Assembly (NCBI GenBank): GCA_963281155.1
Contig: CAUJLY010000006.1
Location: forward strand, 4,092,001 to 4,156,000
DNA length: 64,000 bases
Direction of reading: 5' to 3'
Source of the DNA: Rhabditophanes sp. KR3021
Taxonomy: Eukaryota; Nematoda; Chromadorea; Rhabditida; Alloionematidae
The notes beneath the pieces were generated by a model, which had not been told where the DNA came from, made no database searches, and saw only the letters and a list, made by a program, of their open reading frames with translations. Positions 52,755-64,000 of the stretch are shown here, piece by piece (positions within the stretch are counted from its first letter, which is position 1; each line of letters begins with the position of its first letter). The position numbers and the translations under genes are program-made.

Positions 52755-54685
52755 ATGAATCGTTACAGTTCTTCTGCCAAAAATGGCTTTCATAATATAA
52801 TGAATAATAGAGAGGTAAGAAATGGCAAACTCTAATATCTTAATAAACCATATTTAGTTCAATCTCCTATTAACTTCAATAGTAATATTCATAGCATTAT
52901 ATGTGGCCTTAGTAGGTTTCTTCCATAGAAGCATAATTCATCCTTTAAATGAGCCTGAATTAATGCAAGAAATAGATCACCTTTTACTCAATGAAACGAC
53001 AACATCAGGAAATGTCCCAGAATCATATATTTTAACCATAATATCTTTGTTCTTTCTGTGGGCTTTTGCCATAATTGCAAGCAAACTTTGTAATATGTTA
53101 TGGCTACCAGCACTAATTGGCTGTCTTGGTATAGGTATTTTGTTTAGAAATATAGACTTCCTAAATGGTTTACTTCAAATTGATGCTTACTGGGCTGAAA
53201 CAATCAGATACTTGGCATTTATTTTGATTTTGGTTAGATGTGGAATTGGTCTAGATTCAATTGCCTTGAGGACTCATTGGTTATTATGTGGAACAATCGG
53301 AATTTTCACTACTTTGATTGAAGTTGCCGCTGTAACTTGTGCTTCATATTTCATTTTCCACATTCCATTTGCCTTATCTATCATCCTTGGGTAAGTAATT
53401 ATTTAGTGATTCAGTTTTGTATTTATTATTTAAGATTCACACTCGCCGCTGCATCTCCTGCCATTACAGTTCCGACCATGATTAAGTTACAGGAAAATGG
53501 TCGAGGAACCGAAAATGGAGTCCCAACAATTGTGCTCGTTTCAACTAGTGTTGACAATTTGTTCTGTATTACTGCAATTAATTTAGCCGTATCAATTGTT
53601 TTTAGGCGAACTGATAGCCTTTCGTATACTTTGATGAGGACACCTGTCGAAATTGCAATCGGAGCACTAGTAGGAATAATTTTAGGTCTTTTACTTAGAA
53701 ATTTACCAAAAAGCAACCACAATCTTTTACATTTTATTAGAACTATATTAATTACAACCGTTTCCCTTGCTTTAGTTTTTGGGTGTCGCTCGATTTATTG
53801 CGAAATTGCTGGACCTTTATCAGTTTTGTTGATGTGCATTGTAGTATCAATGAGATGGAAAGTTGACAATACGGAGATGGTAAGTAGATTAAAAATGATC
53901 TTTTAATGTCATTATTTCAGACTCGTGTTGAAGAGAACGCTTTTGCTCATGCCTGGAAATTATTCTTTGAACCTTTGCTTTTTGCATTAATCGGTTTTGA
54001 GTTTATTTTGGTAGATCTTAACTGGGATATGGTTTTGATCGGACTTGCCGTAATTGTGTTGGGTGTTGTTGCTAGAATAATCTCTGTCTTCATCTTCAGT
54101 ATTTTCAGTCACTTTACCCTTGCCGAAAAAGCTTTTGCGTCGTTCTGTTTTTTACCAAAGGCAACAGTTCAAGCAGCCCTTGCCCCAGTTATTCACCAAT
54201 TTTTGTTGACTGACCTAGAATGGAGTACGCACTCAGCTTTCTTCTTGTCCACCTGCGTTATTGCCATTATTGTGACAGCTCCAATCGGACAATTGATAAT
54301 GCGAATTTTTGGTCGTCTACTATTATCTAAATTTAGAATTAACCCTTACCGTGACTCGCCTCAATCAAAATCGTTCGAACCAAATCATTTCATGAATGAG
54401 ATTAATGCAGGAATTGGTGATAGCATGGCAACCATCAAAAAAGACGTAGCCAACGCTTTAAACGGAAATCCCTACAAGAATGTAATTCAGCCTACTGCAT
54501 TCAAAATGGGTAGACCAAACTTTCAAGCCGACGGTTCAACATCCGAACAAATGGTGGGAAATTTTCCCGAAATCAACAATGCCTCATATCAGGAATTTCG
54601 TGAAAGACGCCTTGCCGAATTGAGAGGAAAAAACGAAATTCGGACTGATACACTAAATGAATCAACGAAACAAACAAAATTTTAA
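52755..54685 (+). CDS. NHA/SLC9B-type cation/proton antiporter (CPA2 family)
   Basis: Four exons, 52755-52814, 52858-53390, 53435-53879 and 53921-54685, with 43-44 bp introns, give about 600 residues. The family exchanges Na+ or Li+ for H+ across plasma, vesicle or mitochondrial membranes. About a dozen hydrophobic segments run from residue 21 to about 500. Diagnostic parts are LWLPALIGCLGIGILFRN, LAAASPAITVPTMIKLQENG, GTENGVPTIVLVSTSVDNL and the late FCFLPKATVQAALAPV, which matches the conserved Lys-containing helix of NHA2. The ion-binding pair, Asp-Asp in human NHA2, reads Asp238-Asn239 here. The C-terminal 120 or so residues are polar and Asn-rich with a charged FRERRLAEL stretch, presumably cytosolic. 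No frameshift is seen. Confidence 0.92.
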
Positions 54686-56282
54686 GTTTGTATAACTTGT
54701 CAAATTAAATTTTATAAAAGAAAACTTAACGCTACTTATCCCAATCAACAATTTCGTAAATTTTATACTATAATTTTAAATTAAATTTATATTTTTTGTG
54801 ATCATCGACGATAAAATATATCTACAACTACATAATTACATAAATTTATTTTAATGATGTCTTATAAAATCAGAAAAAATAAACAATTCCTTTTAAAGAA
54901 AGACGCAGACACAAAATCTTGTTTATAATGATGCTATTTTAGAGTGGATCTGTCCGTATTTTTTGTGTATTTAATTTAATATTTGCCAATTAAATGATTG
55001 TATCTTTGAAAGTTTTCTCAAATCATATATTTGTGTTTAGATGGCCGAATTATATTTCCTAGCAACTTATTTTATATTTCTATATAAACATACAATTCTC
55101 CTCACAAATGCCTGTCAAGAGGATCATTGACAAGGAGTCAACAATTTTCATTCATAAGAACTTTTGCCAAGGTCATAAAATATTTTTTGAAGAGTCTAAT
55201 ATATTTAATTCAAAGTATGTGTATGTTGTGTTGTACTACAATAAATATATACTAAATGAGTTAAAAAGTATCTTTTTATGCGTTCGTGATTAGGTAAGAT
55301 GCTTCAATAAATTGGGTTGTTCTAAATAATGACATGGCTTCGTGTTTAACTCACTTAGCCTTACCTTAACCTCTCGAACTTGAAAGCTACCGGTTCTATT
55401 GTTTTGCTTTGCCTCTCGGTACTAACAAAATGTTGACTAATTTTTGTCTATTTTAACAAAAGATATCATTGCATTTTGTTTTTTAGCTAAATCAAAACAT
55501 TTTGATTCTTCTTTTGAAGTAACAAGAATTTCTAGAGGCGATGATTCATGCTAAAATTTCTACAATTCAACAAAAACTGTACTTTAACCGAATGGACAGC
55601 CTACATTAGCTGATTTAATAAATGAGGCAACATTATATAAATAATCTAAATATCTAAATACATTAATTTATATGATCAAAATTTAAAAATCTTAAAGATT
55701 ATTATTGAGAACACTAAATCATCACATTTTTTAGATGATATGTGTATTGTGACAATAATTTTGAAGAAGTTCATTATTATGATATATTTAAATATAGGGA
55801 TTGCGTAACTAATCTCTAAATGCAAAAACTAATTCACAAAAAGAAGAAACAAGTCTATATTAATTCAGTTATATATCTGCATATAACTAAACAAGTTTCT
55901 TATTGTGAGACCATACAATAAGGTGTCCAATCAAAAACATTATTGTAGATATTAGGCGAGTTTAAGATTCACTCTCTGCAAAGTATCAAGTCCACTAGTG
56001 ACGGTACATACTTCAATTCTTAATATTCACCTCTTTCCATTTCGTCATTTTAATATGATATTGTGTGGCCAGCTTACACAAACCCATATCATTAATGAAA
56101 CACAAGAAAACGAATAGTTAACTTCGGTATTTTAATCAAAAGACTTTGTTGTTGATGTTTTCAACATACTCTTATTTATTGTATACACTCAAATAGTGTT
56201 CATCATTTTTCACATTTCCCTTTCCTTCCCAGTTTATAATATTTTCAATATCCATCTCATACATTATATTTCAGTGTTAATA
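54686..56282. other. Intergenic region, no gene recognised
   Basis: About 1.6 kb, including the antiporter 3' UTR and the promoter of the GAS1-like gene. A 61-codon open stretch at 55108-55293 is unsupported. Confidence 0.45.
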
Positions 56283-57176
56283 ATGATATTGACAAAAGTT
56301 TCAAGTATTTTAATTGCTTTTTCTATCTATGTATACGGACAAAGTAATACTACTGATGGGTCACCAGTTTATTCATCAGAGTGTATTAGTGCCAATACAG
56401 ATTGTGAAGCTGACACTGAATGCATCCACAGATTAGCTGTTTTACAATCTGCTTGGTAGGTCCAAATATATCTTAACCTATTAATTCTTTATTGTTAACT
56501 TTTTAGCACCACCAATACTTGTCAACCACAATGTAAAATGGCTGCTTTAAATTTATTTCAAAATAAACTCGGAAGACAACTTCTCCGCACTGATGCAAGT
56601 TGTGTTCCAGGCAAAGATGAACTTCGAAAGTGTGGATTCTTACCTAATTTGGAGGAAAAACATTGTTTGTTGCAAAAGATTGTCTGTGAAACAAATATGC
56701 AATGCAATGCTAAATGGGAACTGTTTTTCTCAGAATGCGAAGCCGATAGTGCCACAGGTAATTGTAGTGACAAATGCCAGCAATTATATAAAGCAGTTGC
56801 TTCAACCAAATCTGGTCTTGGTTTTAATTTGTGCACATGTACCGACAAAGATGATCAAATTTGCGAGCATATCAGAGACAACGTCATTGGAAAATGTATC
56901 TCAATGGCTGCAGGTAAAATTCCTCACAACATTACAAATACACCTAAGTTGGTTCCAGTTATTGTACCACAACCCACAATAACTACTCAAAAGCCATTCG
57001 TTCCAAATGCAATTGTAAACACCAACAAAGAAATAGAGTCGAATGTTATTACTTCCAATTTGAATTCACCAACCATCGGAAAGCCTTTCAAATCTTTACC
57101 GAAATCCGCTCCCTCTACCGCTATCATCTCATTTTCAAGTTTACTTTTATTCTTCGCTGTCCCCCTTTTCTTTTAA
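56283..57176 (+). CDS. GAS1/GFR-alpha-like GPI-anchored cell-surface protein
   Basis: Two exons, 56283-56455 and 56507-57176 (51-bp intron splitting a Cys codon), give 280 residues. ATG 56283 is chosen because the signal peptide (ILTKVSSILIAFSIYVYG) starts there. The ectodomain holds Cys-rich helical repeats of the GDNF-receptor type: CISANTDCEADTECIHRL, TCQPQCKMAALNLF, CGFLPNLEEKHCLLQKIVC and CNAKWELFFSEC through LCTCTDKDDQICEHIRDNVIGKC. A Pro/Thr/Asn-rich stalk follows, then a terminal hydrophobic segment (AIISFSSLLLFFAVPLFF) after a Ser/Ala region, the pattern of a GPI-anchor signal. C. elegans PHG-1 is the GAS1-like protein of nematodes and is the likely counterpart. By family it would be a co-receptor; the ligand is unknown. 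Confidence 0.85.
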
Positions 57177-57840
57177 TCTCAGTATGATGAGGAGCTTGGG
57201 AATTGCCAAATAATTTATATTTAATCATAATTTGATAACTGCAAATAAAATTATAATGATTAAAAACAAATTCGGATGAGAAGATGAATAAGAGGTATTT
57301 TATTTGTTAAATTTAGCACCTCGATTCTATCTATAGCATTTAAACCTTCGAATTTAACTTTTTTGTTTGTAAATGCAAATCTACTCTTTAAGTTTTGTTT
57401 ACCTAAAACCGTTACCCAAAATATTCATTCGTATTCGCCTTTTTAAACAAAGATTACTGCTCTTGCAATTTGGTTTATTGATAATTTGATCTTACTTTCA
57501 TTACCATCATACGCATCTTTTATAACATACTCTTTACATTATTACCATTAGTAAAGTTGAGTTTAAAGTGCAATATTATAGATTCTTTTATTGTGTACAA
57601 ATGTAATAAATGTCATTTCAATAATTATTAATAAATAAATACAAACACATAAATTGCCAACTATTGAATACATGAATAATGAATAACGGATGACAAATAA
57701 TGAATTACTCTGCACTACACGATATTCTCATAAAAAACAATTGTGTAGTCTTTTGTGGTCATTAAAATATAATAATTTATTGATGTATACTAATTTAAAT
57801 AAGCAACATTGATTTAAAATTATAAAATTGTTGACCAAAA
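57177..57840. other. Convergent 3' region between GAS1-like and SGK genes
   Basis: About 660 bp of AT-rich sequence between converging stops, with AATAAA-type strings on both strands (for example 57245 plus strand). It should hold the two 3' UTRs. No gene is seen. Confidence 0.45.
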
Positions 57841-59684
57841 CTATACCACACTGTTTAAAGCTTCCTTTGTGTAAGTGAAGTTAATAAAGTCTGGATCCTT
57901 GACATTGTTCAATGTTCCTTTTGGAATTAAAGAATTTATGTTCGGTTGAATTTGAGTGAATTCCGAGTCAATGTTGCTCACATCACTTTCATCTTTGCAT
58001 TTTGGAATAAATGGTGGTTTTAGTTCTCTTCTGAGTAACTTGTCCCAATCTATTGAAGCAAAGAAAGGGTGTTCCTTAATTTCATCAAAATCTCGTACAG
58101 CTCCAATTCTATCTTGGGGGTTTTTTTGAAGCAACTGAAAGATTGAATTAATATGGTGATGTGCAAATATTAAGAGTATTATAATGATGGTATCATATGA
58201 TACAACATACTTTATTTATTATATCCTTTGATAAGGGACTTGCGTGTGCTGGTAATATTAAGGGTTGATTGACTACATTTCTATACATTTCTTCGACATT
58301 CTTTGTATAAAATGGTGGCAAGGTAAAGAGCATTTCATAAAGAACGATCCCCAAGCACCACCAATCAACTGTAAAGTCATAAGGCTTCTTGAGAATTATT
58401 TCAGGTGCCAAATATTCGGGAGTCCCACAGAAAGTCCCTGTAGTGTCAGTTCCTTTCATTCCCTCTTTGCAAAGGCCAAAATCTGTTATTACCACATAAC
58501 CGTAATTGTCTAAAAGTAAATTTTCCGGCTTTAAATCTCTAAAAAAGGCCATTAAAACAGGAAATAACAATGAATAAAAATTGCCTGTAAATAATATTAT
58601 TTTTATGCAAGTATCCCAATGCACTTGCAATCTCTGCCGCATAAAATCTGGACCGTTGTTCCGAAAAAGACTTTTCCTTTTGCAGATGGAAAAAAAGTTC
58701 ACCCCCATTTAGATAGTCTAAGATAAAATAAAGCTTGTCTTTGGTTTGAAAAGAATAATGCAGTGAAACAAGAAAAGGGTGATTAATATTCGATTTAAGA
58801 ACATTTCTTTCGGCCATCACTCTTTTTACCTCATTTCTTTTTTTGATTTGTTCTTTCTTGAGGACTTTCATAGCATAAATTTTACGGTCCTTCTTGTGCC
58901 GTATCATAAAAACCATCCCAAAGGATCCCTTTCCAATAGTCTTGAGAACATCAAAATCGTCTGGCCTAGCTCTGTAAAGAGAATATAAGTAATAATTAAA
59001 AGCATTTTGTTTATCTCAAATTATGGACAACAAAAACATACGTCTTTCTTTCCGATGGGCCTAAATATATGTGATTTTCACTTTCATCTCCTAAAAAGCC
59101 TTCAAAGAACGTTTGAACAACTTTGTGGGATGGATATTTGTTGATAAGCACGTTCACAAATACTTCAACCCACACCTTCCGTTTTTCTTGCATCTTCGAC
59201 TCTGAGGAAAATAACTTTTTCTTCGGAGACCTTTCAACGTGAGTGGCAATTCCTGGTTTAAGCGAATTGTAAAGAAACTCAAAGTCAGCAAATGATTTCG
59301 ATAAGATGTCATCACCTTGGTATCTGATAATACACTGAAATTATAATTAACATCTAAATAATCATTAAAATACAAAAATAGTAGCTCAAGTTAAGATTGC
59401 AAGTAACCATTAAAATGGAAAATATGCAGTCTCTAATATTTTAATTAGGATGTAGATAAACACAAAATACAAAAAATGTGATATCTAAATGCGATATCAA
59501 ACATTTTAATTAAGATGTGAAATTGAAAAATGTAATAGGTAACATTTACGTAAAGTAGTGAAAATCTAGCTGGTAATTTAAATTTAGTTCCCAAACTTAC
59601 ATTCGTACTTTTATCCTGAGCCATGACACATTCAAAAATGTGAGGACTATTTGTTGGTGCAAGATTATTTAAGTTGTAAACCAT
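57841..59684 (-). CDS. sgk-1: Serum/glucocorticoid-regulated kinase with PX domain (SGK3/CISK-like)
   Basis: Five exons, 59684-59601, 59334-59042, 58971-58585, 58538-58211 and 58134-57841, give 461 residues. The AGC-family Ser/Thr kinase acts downstream of PI3K and PDK1 and controls channels, transporters and stress responses. Residues 20-110 form a PX-like phosphoinositide-binding domain ([32 protein letters not shown]). The kinase has GKGSFG at 139-144, the ATP-site Lys161 in AMK, YRDLKPEN with Asp256, DFG at 274-276, T-loop [14 protein letters not shown] with Thr290, and the C-terminal hydrophobic motif FINFTY with Thr451. The HIYLGPS linker matches SGK3. All catalytic residues are present. 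Intron 3 (58584-58539) has a GC donor; the only nearby GT alternative would insert six residues into YRDLKPEN. The gene symbol follows the single C. elegans member and is tentative. Confidence 0.93.
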
Positions 59685-61073
59685 GATTACCTTTGGTCTT
59701 TATACAAAAACGTTATTTGAGGGACAATTGCCGAGTCTTAAAGTAAACATCATAAATAAGTGTTAAAGATACCAACGATTAAAAAGCAAATGTTCACAAT
59801 TAAACAATCACAATGGACTTTGATAAATCTAAAAATACCTAGAAAGTAAGATATTACTTTATCTACAATACGTTTTTTGATTTATCAGTCACAAACATCA
59901 TATTAAGGTAAAAGCACCTTCTCAAAAGACATTTAAAAAGATGCTGTTTGTAAGCTGCCTTTTTGATCTAATCAGTTCTTTCTATTATAAAACATTGTAA
60001 CTGTCATTACTATAGTTTTTTGGTTATTTGACTTGATTATCAATTATAGTTATTACCATTGGAACAAAATTAGAGTGTATTAAGGTTATCAACGATCACC
60101 AACCACACCTTTACCAAACTATCGCATTCTTGCTCCATAGTTATAATTAAAATGACGTATCATCTTTCACAAGACATAATTCTTCATCATTTTTCTTCCC
60201 TCCACAATATTCCTGTGTACTTAAATGAGTCTGCTTATTTAATGTATTTAGTTTTTTTTGCATCATAAAATATTAACGCATTTTGAGTTTTGCGAATGTC
60301 GCTATTGCGTTTTTATTTATGATTATTAGTTAACATCTTAAAGCAACTTTTAAAAACAGTTAATAACATGAAAGATTGGAAGATGCATATATGAGATACA
60401 TTTATGCTTCGTTGCTTACATACACTCGAAAGTCAATTCTTTGTATGCTTAAGTATGTCATATCAATATCTCGTATATATTCATGATCGTTATAAAAGGA
60501 ATCTATCATTTTTAAAGGGCAAAAAGATAAAAGTATCACACGAAATAAATGACTTTTGAGAGGGCTGTTTTTAAGTGGGCCTATTTGGCACTAACAACCT
60601 TTGGACACTTAACAAATCTCCTATTTATTCATCATCTTAAACTGTCATGCTTACAACATTAAATCGCCAAGATAGGAAAAAATAAAGGGACTTAAAGGAA
60701 ATAAATATAACAGATGCAGGTCGCTATGGAGACAAATTTCAAGCGTCCGGTAACATCACTTTTACAGATATCACCACCCAGCTGGCACTAGGCGCAATAA
60801 ACGCAAATTCAATGGTCTTGTAGTTGCTACTTTTAACAAAACCTACCTTAAAGCATACGCTCATATTCATATATATCTGATTAGGCCCAAACCATATGTG
60901 TAAAATCTTTTTTACTTTATGATGTTGGAAAGATTATTTTTAACATAAAAGGATATATCAATTGACTGCCTGGGTTTAAAAAACATATATTATTTACACA
61001 TATTATATATTACCAAGCCACTCTTTTATTAACTTTAATTAAATGCTAACTAAATACAACTAAATATATACTC
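59685..61073. other. Divergent intergenic region
   Basis: About 1.4 kb between the SGK start and the CUB/lectin receptor start, holding both promoters. No coding frame, RNA gene or repeat is recognised. Confidence 0.45.
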
Positions 61074-63062
61074 ATGCTAAATAATACTAAACACTTTATT
61101 GGCATTATTTCTTGCTTGGCAAGCTTACTTGGAATTGGTTTCTCGCAAAATATATCACAAACTTCGATTTGTAAACAAGGTACCTTATTGTTTAATGGTT
61201 TGTCCTTGTTTAACGTGAAGTATTATAGGTGAAATAGTGCCATTAAAAGCGGACTATAAAACACAATTTCTACAATCTCCTTTCAAAAAAGACAAAGTTA
61301 CATACCCAGCTAAAGTTAATTGTTCCTATTTAATAACAAGTGATTTAGATTACACTGGCTCTAGAATTTTAATTCATATCCTTCAACTTAAACTTGAAGA
61401 ACCTCTTTTCAATGTTTGTCGTGATTATTTAGCCGTCTATGATGGCAATAATGCCGATGGACCTCAATTGTTTAAAAATTGCGGTGCCGTTCAGACACCC
61501 TTCTCAATCACATCTCGAACAGGCAGTATATTTCTTCAATTTGTAACTGATGAATTGATAGAACTCAATGGCTTTACTTTGACGTATGAAGTTTTTCACA
61601 TTCCCGGTTGTCCTCCAGAATGGATTCCAACGCCTGACGGAAAATCATGTCTCAATTTATTCCCCTCTCCCGCTTATGATTTGTCTTATGCTGACGCTCA
61701 GCAAATATGTATATACAATGGTGCTAACTTGATAACTTTCGAAACCCCAGCTGAATACGAAATATCAAATGAAATCTATCACGAACTTAAAAGTATCGTT
61801 TGGATTGGGTATAATGACATGGTTACGGAAACCAAATTCACCTCTATCTCAAATGATAATGCAACTTATTTTCCTTTTGCAAGTTCTCCTTATCACAATA
61901 ATGAGGTCAATGATTGCTTACTATTATCTTTTCCACCCAATGAAAGCTTTACCTTTGCGACGGATGACTGTAGGAAGAAGTTTCCTTTTATTTGTAAACG
62001 TAGTTTGGGTGAGTGTGTTTGAAAAGCATATTTTTAATAATATATTAGTGTGCGTGTTTTGTTATTGTCGGAAGTAACGATAATAACAAGCATCGTTTGT
62101 TATAAATATAGCTTTGTAATATAATTTTAATACGTCTATCCATTTCAGACGATTCCACTCAAACAGTTATCATCTACCCTAGAACAGTAAGAGATGGATT
62201 TTATGGAAGTGATTATTCGCCTCTAGTGACGTTTTTTATAATTGTGGCAGTATTTGCTTTTCTACTCATTATTTATCTGCTTTACAAATGGATTAAAAAT
62301 CATTGTGTGACAAGAGTTTCCAATTTGGATCAAAACAATATGCTCTTCCAGCAACACGATAGTGTACCAACATCACATATGACAAACGTGGCAACAGCCC
62401 CTAGCCAAAATCAAAGGTCGAGTGTAACACGTACAAAGGAGATAAAAAATGGAGCCACGTTGACGTCGTCGATTCCTAAAAATTACGCTGCGGCTAAATT
62501 TGATATGACGTCAAATCAACCAGACCCAGCATTAGTCTCTAACACGAGTAGTGTTGTAGATGAAGTATTTGAGTCGAAGAATATCGAAGCTGCTCATCAC
62601 GAAACAAAGCCAGGACCTTCTGGTTTAATGAAAATCAAAGTCTCGCCAGGAAATGAAAATCATGTCGCTCCCTCATCGAGCCACATTATTGTAAATGAGG
62701 TTGGAGCAATACCAAAATCAAGTGTAATTGCAAACGAATTTAACAGCCCTTATAGTGGCCATATTATTCCAGCACAAGTTGAAAAGGAAGTCCCTTTCAG
62801 TCTTTCAGTCGTTCAAGAACAATATTTTGATACAGAAGTTGTCACAAATACTATATATACCGATGATCACAATACCACTGACATCATTACAAACACAAAT
62901 ACAATGATTATCAAACCTCCAGAAGCAGATACATTATCTGACAAGAATAAGATTCTAAGTTTTTCAATTGAATCGCCAAAAAGTTCGTTTAATCGCCCAC
63001 GAATTTCAGTATTGAAAAATGTGTCAGCGATAAGTCTTGATGATTTTTGGAAAAATCCTTAA
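61074..63062 (+). CDS. CUB plus C-type lectin transmembrane receptor-like protein
   Basis: Three exons, 61074-61179, 61229-62008 and 62149-63062 (49- and 140-bp introns), give about 599 residues. A signal peptide covers roughly residues 6-25. The CUB-like domain spans about 45-160 (YPAKVNCSYLI, CRDYLAVYDGNNADGPQLFKNCG, GSIFLQFVTDE). A C-type lectin domain follows at about 163-293 (CPPEWIPTPDGKSC, SYADAQQICIYNGANLITFE, WIGYND, NDCLLLSF, CRKKFPFICKR). The Ca2+-ligand motifs EPN, QPD and WND are not evident, so sugar binding by the classical route is doubtful. A membrane segment lies at about 321-344 (VTFFIIVAVFAFLLIIYLLY), followed by Lys/Arg and a tail of about 250 residues rich in Ser, Thr and Asn. 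C-type lectin/CUB proteins are numerous in nematodes and often linked to epithelial or immune functions; the role here is not known. Confidence 0.85.
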
Positions 63063-64000
63063 TTCGTAGTTGCCAAATATTTTGTAGATTTTTTTCTCAT
63101 TTTTTAAATAATGCAAACAATAAACAAATTTTCTTTTTGCATAGAGTTGTGATCTGATAATGATTCATAGCGTAAAGTCCTTTGACGAAACTATTATCGT
63201 TTTCTAGGACTACATTAGTGTAATCACTTTTTAAATATTTGATAAAAGATTGATTATCAAATTTGTCCTGTAATTAGTGATTGTACTAATTAATTAATAC
63301 CCTGTTATAATAAACTATCAAAACCATGACATAATTGTTTTTTGCTACAGTTATCTTTAGAAAAATAAAATCTACTCAAAAAGATCAAAGAATTTTTTAT
63401 TAAAATGTTAACCTATTTAATTAAATACAGTTTTATTTAAATTTTTAGATAAACATCATCCAAATCTAGCGATTTTTAAAAAATAATTAATTTTCACATA
63501 AAGAGTTAATCGTAGTTTTACACCCATCATAAGTAAAAAAATCGTGGGCCACAAATATTTGATAATATAAAAGACATAAACTCTAAAATTTTTTTTATTT
63601 TTTCTGAAAGTGTATTAATCATTGAGTTTTCAAAAGGGATAAAAGTACTTTCGTAATCTAGACGATTATTAATTTGTATATACTTTTACCACCATGATTA
63701 AGGACTGAAAAAGGTTAAATCCCTAATCTAAGCAAATACTTTATTATGTAAATTTGATATTGCTTGATCGCTAGAAGTAAAACTAAACTGCTTATACATG
63801 TAATCAGCTCTTTCTAGACTGGGATTATGATATTTTTTGTTGATAAGTGTAAAGACAAATGATGCACAAAACTGTGGTAATTATCATTATACAATCAAGC
63901 AAATATATACTTGCACTTACCACTTAAAAGTATAACTTCATTATCAAACAAGTACATGATGTTTTACTTTACAAGGTAAGTATTAGCTTTCTGTAGTATC
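63063..64000. other. AT-rich right edge, no gene recognised
   Basis: About 940 bp after the receptor gene. AATAAA at about 63119 is a likely poly(A) signal. Nothing else is recognised. A gene beyond the window edge could begin here. Confidence 0.4.

Overview
The window looks like nuclear DNA of a nematode. It is AT-rich, its introns are mostly 40-60 bp with GT..AG ends and TTTCAG/TTTTAG-type acceptors, and several start codons sit a few bases behind an acceptor-like AG, as expected for spliced-leader trans-splicing. Its gene content includes families that are nematode-specific or nematode-typical: SXP/RAL-2, a LIN-29 zinc-finger factor, a TWK-type K2P channel and SNF-type SLC6 transporters. 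I cannot name the species. Exon joins were deduced by hand from splice signals, reading phase and protein-family conservation. No search was run.

Layout. 0.1-1.2 kb (-): DNase II. 4.6-5.6 kb (+): unrecognised protein with one C-terminal membrane segment. 5.9-6.6 kb (-): ABHD14-like hydrolase. 7.3-8.4 kb (+): pyruvate dehydrogenase E1 beta. 8.8-10.2 kb (-): TMEM68-like membrane acyltransferase. 13.4-15.2 kb (-): SXP/RAL-2 secreted protein and an unrecognised secreted protein. 15.8-18.0 kb (-): GABA/betaine-type SLC6 transporter. 23.0-23.4 kb (-): small secreted helical protein. 25.5-26.7 kb (-): 3' part of a LIN-29 zinc-finger gene. 26.7-40 kb: gene-poor. 40.35-41.67 kb (-): unrecognised regulatory-looking protein. 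41.9-48.0 kb (-): two-pore potassium channel. 52.8-54.7 kb (+): NHA/SLC9B cation/proton antiporter. 56.3-57.2 kb (+): GAS1/GFR-alpha-like GPI-anchored protein. 57.8-59.7 kb (-): PX-domain SGK kinase. 61.1-63.1 kb (+): CUB plus C-type-lectin membrane receptor.

Main discovery. A complete 3,330-bp Mutator-like (MULE) DNA transposon with an intact 668-aa transposase sits inside the coding exon for the long cytoplasmic tail of the K2P channel. It is flanked by an 8-bp target-site duplication (TTCCCGTG). Conceptual removal of the element plus one copy of the duplication rejoins the channel reading frame exactly. The element's ends also offer a GTAAC donor and in-frame CAG acceptors, so the insertion might be spliced out like an intron. 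Otherwise it truncates the channel tail.

Other points of interest: two GC-AG introns placed inside highly conserved motifs (SLC6 GLGN and kinase YRDLKPEN); an Asp-Asn instead of Asp-Asp pair in the antiporter's ion-binding motif; operon-like spacing between the channel and the unrecognised gene after it; and a strand-asymmetric purine-rich tract upstream of the LIN-29 exons that may mark long 5' introns.
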